A stretch of DNA of 64,000 nt from Jejuia sp043557195. Its GTDB lineage: Bacteria; Bacteroidota; Bacteroidia; Flavobacteriales; Flavobacteriaceae. The notes under the pieces are model-generated. The model made no database searches. It was not told the DNA's origin and saw only the letters and a program-made list of their open reading frames with translations. Below, piece by piece: positions 15,193-23,959 of this stretch. The position numbers were made by a program, and so were the translations under genes. The stretch spans positions 2,294,001-2,358,000 of the forward strand of contig CP121314.1 in the NCBI GenBank assembly GCA_043557195.1. The letters run 5' to 3'. Each line of letters opens with the position of its first letter. Within the stretch, counting starts at the first letter, position 1.

Positions 15193-17622
15193 TTATCTTT
15201 TAATAAACTTTTTACTCACAGTAGCGCCGTTTTCTAATTCTATATTCGCTATATAAACTGAATTTTTTAACGTACTCAGATTATAAGTTTCCTTACTGTT
15301 TTGCCCATTAAGATTATACAATGTTCTTCCTAAAAGGTCAAAAACTACAATAGATTTAAAGGTTGAAGTTTCACTGGTAAACTGAACGTTGTTATCATCT
15401 AGTTGCACTATCTTAATGTCGTTAGCATTCAAAGTAAACTCGTCCTTAGATAATGCGGCTGCACTAAATGCAACTTCAAAGCGCTCATTAAACTCACCAA
15501 CTTCAGAAGTAAAACTATAATCGTTATCAGATAAATTATGAACTGTATTTGTTAAGTTGTCGTTTAAATACACGGTATTGTTTGATAAAAAGTCACCCTG
15601 TAGTTGAGCTACAGATATCGTGTAAATAGTTGCTACATCTATCGAAGTTTTAAAACCAAGTTTTACAACTTCATCAGTATCTAAGCTATTACTTGCCTTA
15701 CCTTGTATTGCGAATTTACCATTATCATTTTCAATCAATGAATAGAGCAATGCTTTGTTGCCTGTTGATACAGGGCGTTTTAAATCGTAAAATGATCCAT
15801 CATTAAAATCTGTGGCACCATCAATGTAACTAACTAATACTTGGTTGGCAGCGCCATTATCCGAAACCAAATTGAGCCAAAGCTTATTAGCACTATCAAT
15901 AGAACTGTTTTTTGAACTCTCATTTTTAAAGAATTGGCTATTATCATTAGTAATTAAGCGCATAGAGTTATCGAATGTTACATTACTAGCACTTAATGCT
16001 TCAACAAAAAATCCTTGACCAGAAGGCACAAACCTATTAGGAATTGTTCCAGAGGCTCCATTAGATACTGATCCTGAGCCATTAATCATAGCATAATCAG
16101 CACCTGAAAAATTATAGCCTTCGTTTCCACTTGCTGCCTGACTTGGAGCAGTAAATTGATCCCATAGATATATAGCATCAACAACTCCGGTATTTACTGC
16201 AAAAAAGCGATCTGCATCAATAGCACATGGATAGGGGTTTCCAATTAAATTCCAATCATTATAAGCCCCTCCACTATTATTTACTAGAGGCACAGTGATA
16301 ACACCATTATTAAAAGCACCTCTAAATACAAAAGTTTCTGGACGCGGGAATGCTGGTCCAAATTCATTTGTTCTCATTGCATAACCAACACCTGGAACTA
16401 GGGCGCCAGAAGCGAAATTCCAATCATTGCCATCATCATCAATATCATCAATCCCTGGATTATTAGCAAATACAGGTGGATTAGAATTTCCGATTTCTTC
16501 TAATAAATCCACAAAATTTGCTGCAATAAACTCAAAGCGTTTGTCAACTGGCACTGTACTAAATACATTTTCAACTGTTTCACCTGTAACTGGGGAGCTC
16601 CAATAAGTATACACAAACTTATTTGCTACTGTTTTTGTTTTATTCATTAAAACACCATTAGTGGAGTTATCTGTAAAAGTAGCAGTATCATTATTTTGAA
16701 TAAAATTACCTTGAGATTGTACAAATAATTGACCATCTACAGTAACTTCGTTTTCAACTTCAACGTAATCACCATCATTAACATTTAGGTTGAAACCACC
16801 ATTTACGGTTAGAGTACAAGCACTAAAACTTCCATCTGTAGCAGTATTATAGTTACCGTTAATTATAACTTCAGTAGATAAATCTGGCGTACCACTCCAT
16901 GCTCCATTCCATGTTACAGTTGATGAGCATGTTCCTGGAGCAACGCAAGTATAAGAAGCTACACCGCCAAGGGTTTGACGATTAGCACCACCACCATTAG
17001 CACCAGACCAATTAGTCGCGTCGGCAACCGCATTGATAATTAAGGCTTGATTTGCTAATACCGAACGGTTATAAACACAGTTTTGTCTATCGAAGGTCAT
17101 AGCGTTAACACCATCTGTTAAGCCAGCTGGAACAGCACTATTTTGAGTATCCGTTGCATCTGTCCAACCATTGTTATTAGCAACATGTACAGCATATAAC
17201 AGTGTTGGAGATGCAAGCGTGCCTTGGTAAGCAATAACTTGATCCCCTCCAGCAGAGAATCCAAACCCTAAATCTGTTTCAGCTGCGGATCCTATTGCGC
17301 TTCCTGAAAAATCAAGCGAGGAATAGTTATTTCCACCAATATCTGTTATTATTATTTCTGTACCACAACTTGTAGCGGCAGTAGCCGTCCAAGTAACAAC
17401 ACCTTCGCCACTTCTAAAGCTTCCCGTAGCCAACCATCCTTTGTCTGTAAAATTTATAGTAGTGCCAGCAGTTACATCTGTCAATAAAACAAAAGAAAAC
17501 TGGTCAGGGTTTTGAGTATTAATTCCAGTAATCGCAATATCACCAACAGATAAAGTCGTCTGCCCATAACCAAAACTAAAAGCTAAAAGCAATATTAATA
17601 TTGAGGTAATTTTTTTCATCAT
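15193..17622 (-). CDS. secreted T9SS type A sorting-domain protein
   Basis: 809 aa with a signal peptide (cleavage near FGYGQ). The N-terminal 200 residues (VGDIAITGINTQNPDQFSFV, NWSGANGGG) resemble the beta-sandwich found at the start of many Flavobacterial surface proteins. A beta-helix-like stretch (TEVIINGNYNT, LTVNGGFNLNVNDGDYVEVE) follows, then a long region with DWNLIGNPYPCAIDADRF, common in T9SS cargo. The C-terminus (IVVFDLLGRTLYNLNG ... KKFIKR) is a type A T9SS sorting domain. It is likely a surface adhesin or structural protein; no enzyme motif was seen. ATGs at 17622 and 17619 are both possible starts. Confidence 0.82.
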   Translation of the reverse strand: MMKKITSILILLLAFSFGYGQTTLSVGDIAITGINTQNPDQFSFVLLTDVTAGTTINFTDKGWLATGSFRSGEGVVTWTATAATSCGTEIIITDIGGNNYSSLDFSGSAIGSAAETDLGFGFSAGGDQVIAYQGTLASPTLLYAVHVANNNGWTDATDTQNSAVPAGLTDGVNAMTFDRQNCVYNRSVLANQALIINAVADATNWSGANGGGANRQTLGGVASYTCVAPGTCSSTVTWNGAWSGTPDLSTEVIINGNYNTATDGSFSACTLTVNGGFNLNVNDGDYVEVENEVTVDGQLFVQSQGNFIQNNDTATFTDNSTNGVLMNKTKTVANKFVYTYWSSPVTGETVENVFSTVPVDKRFEFIAANFVDLLEEIGNSNPPVFANNPGIDDIDDDGNDWNFASGALVPGVGYAMRTNEFGPAFPRPETFVFRGAFNNGVITVPLVNNSGGAYNDWNLIGNPYPCAIDADRFFAVNTGVVDAIYLWDQFTAPSQAASGNEGYNFSGADYAMINGSGSVSNGASGTIPNRFVPSGQGFFVEALSASNVTFDNSMRLITNDNSQFFKNESSKNSSIDSANKLWLNLVSDNGAANQVLVSYIDGATDFNDGSFYDLKRPVSTGNKALLYSLIENDNGKFAIQGKASNSLDTDEVVKLGFKTSIDVATIYTISVAQLQGDFLSNNTVYLNDNLTNTVHNLSDNDYSFTSEVGEFNERFEVAFSAAALSKDEFTLNANDIKIVQLDDNNVQFTSETSTFKSIVVFDLLGRTLYNLNGQNSKETYNLSTLKNSVYIANIELENGATVSKKFIKR

Positions 17623-17683
17623 GTTAAGTTTTAAAACTAGATTTGGATCTATTAATTATAATGTTTTAATCATTTTCAATTGT

Positions 17684-17691
17684 TATTTTTG
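17684..17691 (+). promoter_or_regulatory. recX promoter -7 element (TATTTTTG)
   Basis: TATTTTTG fits TAnnTTTG and ends only 10 bp before the recX ATG at 17702, implying a nearly leaderless mRNA. The -33 box is weak. Confidence 0.4.
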
Positions 17692-17701
17692 ATTCCCTAA
17701 A

Positions 17702-18175
17702 ATGCAAACCAAAAAAACATATACCGTACAAGAGGCTACTAGAAAACTAGAGCACTATTGTGCGTATCAAGAACGTTGTCATCAAGAGGTGCAACAAAAG
17801 TTAAAGTCTATGCACATGATACCTGAGGCTATCGATGTGATTATAGTCCATCTTTTGCAACATAACTATCTTAACGAAACAAGGTTCGCCAAAACATTTG
17901 TAAGTGGTAAGTTTAGAATTAAGGCTTGGGGCCGTCGTCGATTAACTTTTGAATTAAAGAAAAAGGACATCAGCAAAGTTAATATAAATCAAGCACTTGC
18001 AGAAATAGAAGAATCGGAGTACATCGAGGTTTTCAATAGTTTAGCCGAAAAAAAAGCAAATTCTATTACCGAAAGTAACAAACATAAAAAAAAGCGAAAA
18101 TTAATCGATTATCTGCTTTATAGAGGCTGGGAATCGCACTTAGTGTACGAAAAGGCTAGGGAGCTTTTCGGGTAA
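17702..18175 (+). CDS. recX: regulatory protein RecX
   Basis: 157 aa. Three three-helix repeats typical of RecX are visible: EATRKLEHYCAYQERCHQEVQQKLK, then VIIVHLLQHNYLNETRFAKTFVSGKFRIKAWGR (in part) and IDYLLYRGWESHLVYEKARELF. RecX binds RecA filaments and limits their activity. The KAWGRRRL segment (usually WG..RI) is the family hallmark. It stands alone with its own terminator at 18182-18220; recA is not adjacent. Confidence 0.92.
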   Translation: MQTKKTYTVQEATRKLEHYCAYQERCHQEVQQKLKSMHMIPEAIDVIIVHLLQHNYLNETRFAKTFVSGKFRIKAWGRRRLTFELKKKDISKVNINQALAEIEESEYIEVFNSLAEKKANSITESNKHKKKRKLIDYLLYRGWESHLVYEKARELFG

Positions 18176-18181
18176 ATCCAT

Positions 18182-18220
18182 AAAAAAGCGGATGAAGTGT
18201 TAAAACCTATCCGCTTTTTT
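18182..18220. terminator. bidirectional terminator between recX and small barrel gene
   Basis: Stem AAAAAAGCGGAT (18182-18193) pairs with ATCCGCTTTTTT (18209-18220), 12 bp with a 15-nt loop. A/T runs on both sides suit both convergent genes. Confidence 0.85.
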
Positions 18221-18239
18221 CAATATTTTGAGATACTTC

Positions 18240-18731
18240 TTAAAGATTAAAACTTGCTCCAAAATTAACCGTAAATTGGTTATGAAGCATTTCAGCAGGA
18301 GTTAAAGTTCCCGATTTGTATTTTGCAAAAGGCGTATTAAATTCAGTATAAATACCAAAACCATCACTAAAGAAATAGCGTGCTCCTAAGTGCCCACCAA
18401 AATTCTTTAAACCTAAACTTAGACCTGGATAAATATCAAAGTTATCTCCAGCATTGATTACGTTTCCTAAGTTTGCATTAAAGCGAGCTCTTATATCAAA
18501 ACGATCTCCAAAATCTGCGTTTATCATCTCTTCAACCCCTAATAAATATGTAGAGCTAAAACCAAATGAGATATTATCGCCAAAACCGTAATCGTAACTT
18601 ACGTTAATACCTGTTCCGTTTTCTTGAGCATTAAGACCAACCTGAAATTTGTTATCGTTTTTACCGATATAAGCTTGTGCATCAATAAACAGCACGCTTA
18701 GTAAAGCTATTCCTAAAATTATTTTTTTCAT
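18240..18731 (-). CDS. small outer-membrane beta-barrel protein (DUF6646-like)
   Basis: 163 aa with a clear signal peptide (MKKIILGIALLSVLFIDAQA). The mature part is eight or so amphipathic strands, for example NKFQVGLNAQENGTGINVSY, NISFGFSSTYLLG, HLGARYFFSDGFGIYTEF and NQFTVNFGASFNL, ending with an aromatic-x-Leu end as in OmpA/OmpW-size barrels. I recall it as a DUF6646-type Flavobacterial protein; the number is from memory. It has a near-consensus promoter and a shared terminator, so it is probably a well-expressed monocistronic gene. Function unknown. Confidence 0.7.
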   Translation of the reverse strand: MKKIILGIALLSVLFIDAQAYIGKNDNKFQVGLNAQENGTGINVSYDYGFGDNISFGFSSTYLLGVEEMINADFGDRFDIRARFNANLGNVINAGDNFDIYPGLSLGLKNFGGHLGARYFFSDGFGIYTEFNTPFAKYKSGTLTPAEMLHNQFTVNFGASFNL

Positions 18732-18756
18732 GATTTGAGTTTTTATTTTAAGTGCG

Positions 18757-18786
18757 CAAAGATATTACAAGTTTTATAACTGCAAA
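18757..18786 (-). promoter_or_regulatory. Bacteroidetes-type promoter for the small barrel gene
   Basis: On the minus strand TTTG (18786-18783) is followed after 18 bp by TATCTTTG (18764-18757), a near-perfect TTTG-N19-TAnnTTTG promoter. It ends 25 bp upstream of the ATG at 18731. Confidence 0.75.
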
Positions 18787-18790
18787 GATT

Positions 18791-19651
18791 TTATAAATGT
18801 TTATGTGTTCTAATAATGGCTTGCTCGTTTTTCCAATCTATCCATTTTTGACCTTTAATTCTACGCATTACGTTGTCAAAACTTCGCATCACAAATACAT
18901 TATAAACGGCTTTCCCAAAGTTTTTTGGATTTCTGGCAATAGCCCTTAAACTCATTGAAAACCCAGGAGTAACGTAACGCATATAATGCCAATACCCTTC
19001 AGGCATGTACAATACCTCACCATGATTTAATTCGGTTTTGTAGCCCTTAGCTTTTTTAAGCAGTGGCCATATTTCAAAATCAGGATTGTTAAAATCAATA
19101 TCCTCTCGTGTAATTAGAGAATGTGGAATTTTATAAAGGTAGTCGTTCTGGCTTTGGTCAAACAAAATACACTCTTTTTTTCCCGCAAAATGAAAATGAA
19201 AAATATTGGCCAGATCAATATCATAGTGCATAAAAGTATGCGAATCGCGTCCACCAAAAAACAGCATAGGGATGCCTTTCATAAGCCGTAACCCAAAATC
19301 AGGAAACGTAAAATCTTGTTGTAATTGCGGAATTTCCTTTAAAGCATTCCATAGAAAAATACGGTATTTTGTGGGCTCGCGTTTTAGTAAATCTATATAT
19401 TCACTAAGCTTCATTTTAGCGTGTGGTTCGTTAAACCCATCCTTATAATCTACCGGTCTATCGTCGTACAAAGGCACCGTTAAATCGCCACCAATGTCCT
19501 TAAAATAATCTAAATTCCATGTTTTGTAAGCAGGCCAATCCTCTATAAAACGCTCAATAACTACGGGTTTTTGAGGTTTAAAATAGTCCTTTAAGAACTC
19601 AACTTTCGTAATCGTTTTTACACGCGGAATGTCTTGTAGGTTCAACGACAA
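18791..19651 (-). CDS. cupin-like (JmjC/FIH-type) Fe(II)/2-oxoglutarate oxygenase
   Basis: 286 aa, soluble. It begins with the cupin_8 entry motif (FLKDYFKPQKPVVIERFIEDWPA in pattern) and contains the facial-triad signature His142-x-Asp144 (FMHYDID) with a distal His222 (PEGYWHYMRY). FHFHFAGKKECILF is the conserved strand after the HxD. Such enzymes hydroxylate protein or small-molecule substrates; Bacteroidetes members are uncharacterised. The C-terminal helical tail (FVMRSFDNVMRRIKGQKW) is extra. It is monocistronic, with a TAnnTTTG box just upstream and a dispersed repeat beyond that. Confidence 0.85.
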   Translation of the reverse strand: MSLNLQDIPRVKTITKVEFLKDYFKPQKPVVIERFIEDWPAYKTWNLDYFKDIGGDLTVPLYDDRPVDYKDGFNEPHAKMKLSEYIDLLKREPTKYRIFLWNALKEIPQLQQDFTFPDFGLRLMKGIPMLFFGGRDSHTFMHYDIDLANIFHFHFAGKKECILFDQSQNDYLYKIPHSLITREDIDFNNPDFEIWPLLKKAKGYKTELNHGEVLYMPEGYWHYMRYVTPGFSMSLRAIARNPKNFGKAVYNVFVMRSFDNVMRRIKGQKWIDWKNEQAIIRTHKHL

Positions 19652-19672
19652 AGTTTGATTAGTTTAGTGAAA

Positions 19673-19680
19673 CAAAGTTA
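19673..19680 (-). promoter_or_regulatory. -7 element (TAACTTTG) of the cupin gene
   Basis: TAACTTTG on the minus strand lies 21 bp upstream of the ATG at 19651. The nearest upstream TTTG is too close (12 bp), so only the -7 box is supported. Confidence 0.45.
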
Positions 19681-19712
19681 AGAAAACGTTCCCAAATGTA
19701 AAATAGTATCTT

Positions 19713-19800
19713 GGGCGTTCCCCTCCTAAGGTCGGGTCGGGCTATCCGCTATATCTTTTTCTCGTGCCTCAAAAAAGGATGCCGCTTCTATCCCTAACGC
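19713..19800 (+). repeat. dispersed palindromic repeat, copy 1 of 5
   Basis: It begins GGGCGTTCCCC, holds the GGTCGGGTCGGGCT block and ends TATCCCTAACGC. The ends form a GCGTT/AACGC inverted repeat. The middle differs from the other copies but can still fold (CTTTTT near 19755 with AAAAAG near 19772). It lies 25 bp past the flotillin stop, between two minus-strand genes. Confidence 0.8.
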
Positions 19801-19824
19801 GAGGTTTAGGCTTTGTTAAGACTA

Positions 19825-21258
19825 TTACTTTTCTTCTTTAGGTTTTTCTGCTTTTTTAGATTCAGAAGTGGTATTATCTTCTTCTTTTAAACTTTTACCT
19901 TTTAAATACTCAGGCAATTCCATTCCAGCCATATTAAACATATCTTGCAAAGGAGGAACCGATTGATACATTCCCGAAAGGAAATTTGCAGTAGACGATT
20001 TTCCATCTTTTCCACCACCATTTTCCCAAACAGTTACTTTATCAATTTTAATATTCTTAATGGCTTCAGCCTGTGTTTTAACCAATTCAGGTAGTTTGTC
20101 TGCAATTAATAATAAAACGGCATCTTTGGAATTATTGCCAGCCGCTTTTACAATTTGGTCTAAACCAGCAGCCTGTTTTGTTAATACTTCATATAAACCT
20201 TGAGCTTCAGCTTGCGCTTTAAATAATATGGCATCGGCTTCACCTTTAGCGCGTCTTCTAATTTTTTCAGCTTCAGCTTCGGCGTCAATTTCAACTTTCT
20301 TTTTATCAATTTCTGCCGGAACAATTACGTCAGCCATTTGAGAAGAGCGTTCTCTTTCAGCTCTTGCAGTTTCAGCTTCTTTTTCCGCAGCATAAGATTC
20401 CTCCAGAGCTTTTGCTCCTTGTACTTTTTCAGCTGCAATAGCAACACGTTCTGCTTCTGCTTCTCTTTGACGACGTAAGGAATCTGAATTTGCTACTGCA
20501 ATTTTCGCAGTATTCTCACCTTCAACTGCTTGTGCATTGGCAGCAGCTACCTGTGTTCTTTCATCTTGTAAAGCGTTAGCTTCACCAATAGAACCATCTC
20601 TAGTTTTTTCTGCTACAGATTTTCTAGCTGCATTTATTGCATGTGCAGCAGCTTCTTTTCCTAAGGCTTCAATATATCCAGATTCATCAACAATATCTGT
20701 GATGTTTACGTTAATCAGTTTTAAACCTACCTTTTTTAATTCAGATTCTACTGATTGAGAAATATTAGCTAAAAATTTATCCCTATCTGAGTTAATTTCT
20801 TCAATATCCATGGAAGCCACAACCAAACGTAATTGTCCGAAGATAATTTCTTGAGCTAAATCCTGAATTTCATTCTGCCCTAAACCTAATAAACGTTCAG
20901 CAGCATTTTGCATAATACCAGGTTCTGTAGAAACACCAATGGTAAAACGAGAGGGCACATTTACACGTATGTTTTGTTTTGATAAGGCGTTTACTAGATT
21001 CACTTCAATAGAAATTGGAGTTAAATCTAGAAACTCATAATCTTGAATTACTGGAAATATAAAGGCAGCACCACCATGAATACATTTTGCTGATTGCCCA
21101 CCACCTACTTTACCGTAAACCACTAAAATTCTATCAGAGGGACAGCGTTTATAACGTCTTATTAAAATGATTAGGAATAAGAATATAAATAATATCCCAA
21201 AGATTAGGGCAAGCGGTAATCCAAAATTAAAGCTCTCCTGAGCCATCAGTAATTTCAT
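19825..21258 (-). CDS. flotillin-like SPFH-domain membrane protein
   Basis: 477 aa. One N-terminal membrane segment (FNFGLPLALIFGILFIFLFLIIL in part) is followed by the SPFH/PHB domain (about 45-200: RILVVYGKVGGGQSAKCIHGG, INVNITDIVDESGYIEALG) and then a long Ala/Glu-rich coiled coil (about 200-370). The C-terminal domain contains LPELVKTQAEAIKNIKIDKV, diagnostic of flotillins. Flotillins organise membrane microdomains. It overlaps the upstream NfeD-like gene by 32 bp, the classic partnership. The ATG at 21246 (MAQESF) is an alternative start. Confidence 0.93.
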   Translation of the reverse strand: MKLLMAQESFNFGLPLALIFGILFIFLFLIILIRRYKRCPSDRILVVYGKVGGGQSAKCIHGGAAFIFPVIQDYEFLDLTPISIEVNLVNALSKQNIRVNVPSRFTIGVSTEPGIMQNAAERLLGLGQNEIQDLAQEIIFGQLRLVVASMDIEEINSDRDKFLANISQSVESELKKVGLKLINVNITDIVDESGYIEALGKEAAAHAINAARKSVAEKTRDGSIGEANALQDERTQVAAANAQAVEGENTAKIAVANSDSLRRQREAEAERVAIAAEKVQGAKALEESYAAEKEAETARAERERSSQMADVIVPAEIDKKKVEIDAEAEAEKIRRRAKGEADAILFKAQAEAQGLYEVLTKQAAGLDQIVKAAGNNSKDAVLLLIADKLPELVKTQAEAIKNIKIDKVTVWENGGGKDGKSSTANFLSGMYQSVPPLQDMFNMAGMELPEYLKGKSLKEEDNTTSESKKAEKPKEEK

Positions 21259-21847
21259 AAGTTTTTTGTTTTATAGGTTCAATCGGTTTTGTTGTTCTGT
21301 CCACTATTAAAATACCATTGTTGGTAACATCTAAAACTTTAATAATGGTTCCAGATTTTAAAGGTTCAAACGCATCAGTTAACGCATCTAATTCGCGAAG
21401 CGAGCCTTGAACTCTTACGGTAACTTTCCCCATTTTAGAACGATTTGCTCCAATGGTTAAATACACTTCGCCAACAGCATCAATAGCATTTTTATATTTT
21501 AAGGTGCCACTATCACTTAGTTTTTGCATAAAGTAAAACATGGCAGCCATTATAGTCATCATAACTAACCCAGAAAAGGTAGAAATTATGAACGTTAGCG
21601 GTAAGGGTAAATCGGCATCAATACAAGCCACACCACTCCATCCAAAAATGGTAAAAAATCCAACTAAATTCTTAAAAGAAATAAATTGAAATCCGATACC
21701 TGTATCAGACTCTATATCATTAATATCGTCTGCATCTCCTCCAATAAAGGCTAAAATCACTACAATAATGAATACAAAAGAGCCTAGTAAGGCTATAAGC
21801 CAATAGAATTTAGAAATAAAATCCAAATTTGAAAACCACTCTAGCAT
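21227..21847 (-). CDS. NfeD-like membrane protein with C-terminal OB fold
   Basis: 206 aa. Membrane segments at about 12-36, 58-72 and 85-108 precede a small beta-barrel domain (VGEVYLTIGANRSKMGKVTVRV, SGTIIKVLDVTNNGILIVD), the NfeD OB fold. NfeD proteins pair with flotillin/SPFH proteins in membrane quality control or microdomain organisation, and here the two genes overlap by 32 bp. The acidic loop GGDADDINDIESD after the first helix is probably on the outer face. No protease domain is present, so this is the short class. Confidence 0.85.
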   Translation of the reverse strand: MLEWFSNLDFISKFYWLIALLGSFVFIIVVILAFIGGDADDINDIESDTGIGFQFISFKNLVGFFTIFGWSGVACIDADLPLPLTFIISTFSGLVMMTIMAAMFYFMQKLSDSGTLKYKNAIDAVGEVYLTIGANRSKMGKVTVRVQGSLRELDALTDAFEPLKSGTIIKVLDVTNNGILIVDRTTKPIEPIKQKTYEITDGSGEL

Positions 21848-21993
21848 AGTATTAAATATTATGAATTAAATGTAAGTTTATTTGTAAGACTCCGCAAATT
21901 TTTTTGACAATGAAAATCAGTGTAAGATTAATGTAAAGTACACTTGTATTTACTTTATCTGTAGTCAAAATATAACTTTTGTTACAGCATATA

Positions 21994-22028
21994 AACAAAA
22001 AAAGACCAGAGGTTATCCTCTGGTCTTT
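21994..22028 (-). terminator. intrinsic terminator of the BtuB-like receptor gene
   Basis: Perfect 12-bp stem AAAGACCAGAGG (22001-22012) / CCTCTGGTCTTT (22017-22028), loop TTAT, with a run of T on the minus strand beyond it. It lies in the 206-bp gap between the receptor and the NfeD-like gene. Confidence 0.9.
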
Positions 22029-22053
22029 AGTATTTGTAGATAATTTTTTAAAT

Positions 22054-23871
22054 CTAATTAAAACTATATCTTAAGCCAAACAATACATTACTTGGAGGCA
22101 TTGGTACAAAACCAGTTTCAATATATTCCGCGTCAAAAATATTGGCTGCGGTAAGTGTAAATTCAAACTGTTTAGCTGTAATTACAGATGAAACATCCCA
22201 AACATTATAGCTTAAGCCTGCGGTGCGCTCCGCATGTTTGTAGATAATGTTAAAGTTAAAGTTTTTACATATTTGAGAACTCAAACGCGATGTAAAATGA
22301 TGTTTCAAAGAATTGATGGAATATCTAGAAAAATTAATATTTAAATCGCCTACTTCATCTTCGATAAACGTGTAACCCATTGATAAGTTTTGAGGCAAAC
22401 TTCCTATTTTAAAGTTGTAGCTTGTATTTATTTCAAATCCTTTCGTATATAAGTCGCGAAGGTTGGTAGCCATAAAACGATCTGCTTCATTTTCTTTTAC
22501 ATAATCTATTAATTTACTGGCGTCTCTATAGAATACGGCAAACGAACCATTGAATTTAGGTGAAAAGTATTTCCCTCCAAATTCAAACGAAAGCGCTTCT
22601 TCTGGTTCTAGGTTTTCATTTCCAACCGTTGCAGGGTCACTGTAAAATAAATCAGTATACGTTGGAATACGATAGGTATTTCCAGTATTGGCGTAAATTT
22701 TAAAGCTGTCGTTTAGTCGATATCCAATATCTAACCCAGGGAAGGCATGAAATTTAAAATCGGAGAAGTAAGTAACAGCTAAACCAGGTGTAACATCAAG
22801 TTTATCATTAAATAACTTAAATTGATGTTCTAAAAATAGATTGGTCATAAAACGGTTTCTGTTCCCAAGATTATTACTCCTTATGTATATTTTCGACATA
22901 TCAACTCCAAAACCGGTTACACCAAGATTAGAACTGTAGGATGCATTTGCCTCTGCACCAATTTTATCTGTAATGTGTAGGTTTCTAAAAAAGTTAGGTT
23001 CGTCACGTTTTAAAAGAAACATATCCTGATTACGTTTCCAATACACGCGAGGTCTTATTTTTAAATTATTGGATTTAAAAGTTGTAGTAAATCCAATTAA
23101 ACTGTTTTGTGTTTCTTCATATTCGTTCCAATCTGGGTTTGTGGTATAAAAATTTTCAGCACCAAATTTTCTATCAAAAAATGTCGCAATCATCTCGACG
23201 GCTTGTCCTTTTTTATTAAACACACTTTTGATGAAATAATTAGAATTGTTGTAATCTGAATTATTTCTGTAACCCGCTGAGGTTAATTTTCCTGCATGAA
23301 TAATATGAGACGAATTCTCTAACTCTGAACCAACCGTAACAGAACCATTTAACTGCCCAAACGAACCAGTTTCTAGATTTGTAGAGACCGTGTTTTTCAA
23401 TTGTTTTTTGGTAACAATGTTAATAGCTCCAGTAAATGCATTTTGCCCAAATACACGTGCAGCTGGACCTTTTATAATTTCTATACGCTCAATAACTTCA
23501 ATAGGTAATGCAGCATTCATGGTGTGATGCCCTGTTTGCGCATCGTCCATTTTAATACCATCAATAAGCAACAAAGTTTGATCAAAACTTCCACCACGAA
23601 TGTATAAATCAGCTTGACTTCCAGCTGTTCCACGACGTCTTATATCAACACCAGCTACCTGCTGTAATAAATCAGCAATATTGTTTGTGGCGCTGTTTTT
23701 AATGTCTTCAGAAGTAATAACATCAATTGTTCTAGAGTTTTCCTTAAACGGCAGATCAATTCTTGTTGAAGAAATTACTACCGTATCGAGTTTTTGTTTT
23801 TGAGGTTTTTCCTGAGAATGGCCGATAACAAAAGCACATATAATCGCTAAAAAAGTAAGTTTAGTTTGCAT
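22054..23871 (-). CDS. TonB-dependent receptor, BtuB/FhuA-size (cobalamin-receptor-like)
   Basis: 605 aa from the ATG at 23871, which gives a proper signal peptide (MQTKLTFLAIICAFVIGHSQ). The longer frame to 23967 would run through the divergent MocR start and is rejected. It has a TonB box region (LDTVVISSTRIDLP), a plug with NIADLLQQVAGVDIRRRG, QTLLLIDGIKMDDAQTGHH and ARVFGQNAFTGAINIVTKK, and a barrel ending FGLRYSFN. Size and plug resemble BtuB, but no cobalamin riboswitch fits in the 73-bp upstream gap. Control by the divergent MocR regulator is likely, so the substrate may not be B12. Confidence 0.8.
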   Translation of the reverse strand: MQTKLTFLAIICAFVIGHSQEKPQKQKLDTVVISSTRIDLPFKENSRTIDVITSEDIKNSATNNIADLLQQVAGVDIRRRGTAGSQADLYIRGGSFDQTLLLIDGIKMDDAQTGHHTMNAALPIEVIERIEIIKGPAARVFGQNAFTGAINIVTKKQLKNTVSTNLETGSFGQLNGSVTVGSELENSSHIIHAGKLTSAGYRNNSDYNNSNYFIKSVFNKKGQAVEMIATFFDRKFGAENFYTTNPDWNEYEETQNSLIGFTTTFKSNNLKIRPRVYWKRNQDMFLLKRDEPNFFRNLHITDKIGAEANASYSSNLGVTGFGVDMSKIYIRSNNLGNRNRFMTNLFLEHQFKLFNDKLDVTPGLAVTYFSDFKFHAFPGLDIGYRLNDSFKIYANTGNTYRIPTYTDLFYSDPATVGNENLEPEEALSFEFGGKYFSPKFNGSFAVFYRDASKLIDYVKENEADRFMATNLRDLYTKGFEINTSYNFKIGSLPQNLSMGYTFIEDEVGDLNINFSRYSINSLKHHFTSRLSSQICKNFNFNIIYKHAERTAGLSYNVWDVSSVITAKQFEFTLTAANIFDAEYIETGFVPMPPSNVLFGLRYSFN

Positions 23872-23912
23872 AAAAATCAATGAGTTTAAAACGCTGCAAA
23901 AGTCGTAACTTT

Positions 23913-23959
23913 CCGGACGAGTTAAGTAGTCCAGTTTTAAAACAATGAATAGTCCGGTT
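23913..23959. promoter_or_regulatory. candidate MocR operator: two direct and one inverted half-site
   Basis: TAGTCCAGTT (23927-23936) and TAGTCCGGTT (23950-23959) are direct repeats 23 bp apart in register, and CCGGAC (23913-23918) is an inverted half-site. They span the short divergent gap and the start codon of the MocR gene. GabR/PdxR-type regulators are known to bind such arrays of direct plus inverted repeats. Confidence 0.45.

Noticed and set aside
19713..19800. Ordinary bidirectional terminator as explanation of the dispersed repeat
   Set aside because: The conserved blocks lie at the ends and not in a stem followed by a T-run, and one copy (51123) lies between divergent gene starts.
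23872..23944. Cobalamin riboswitch upstream of the BtuB-like gene
   Set aside because: The gap is about 73 bp, too short, and no B12-box-like sequence was seen.
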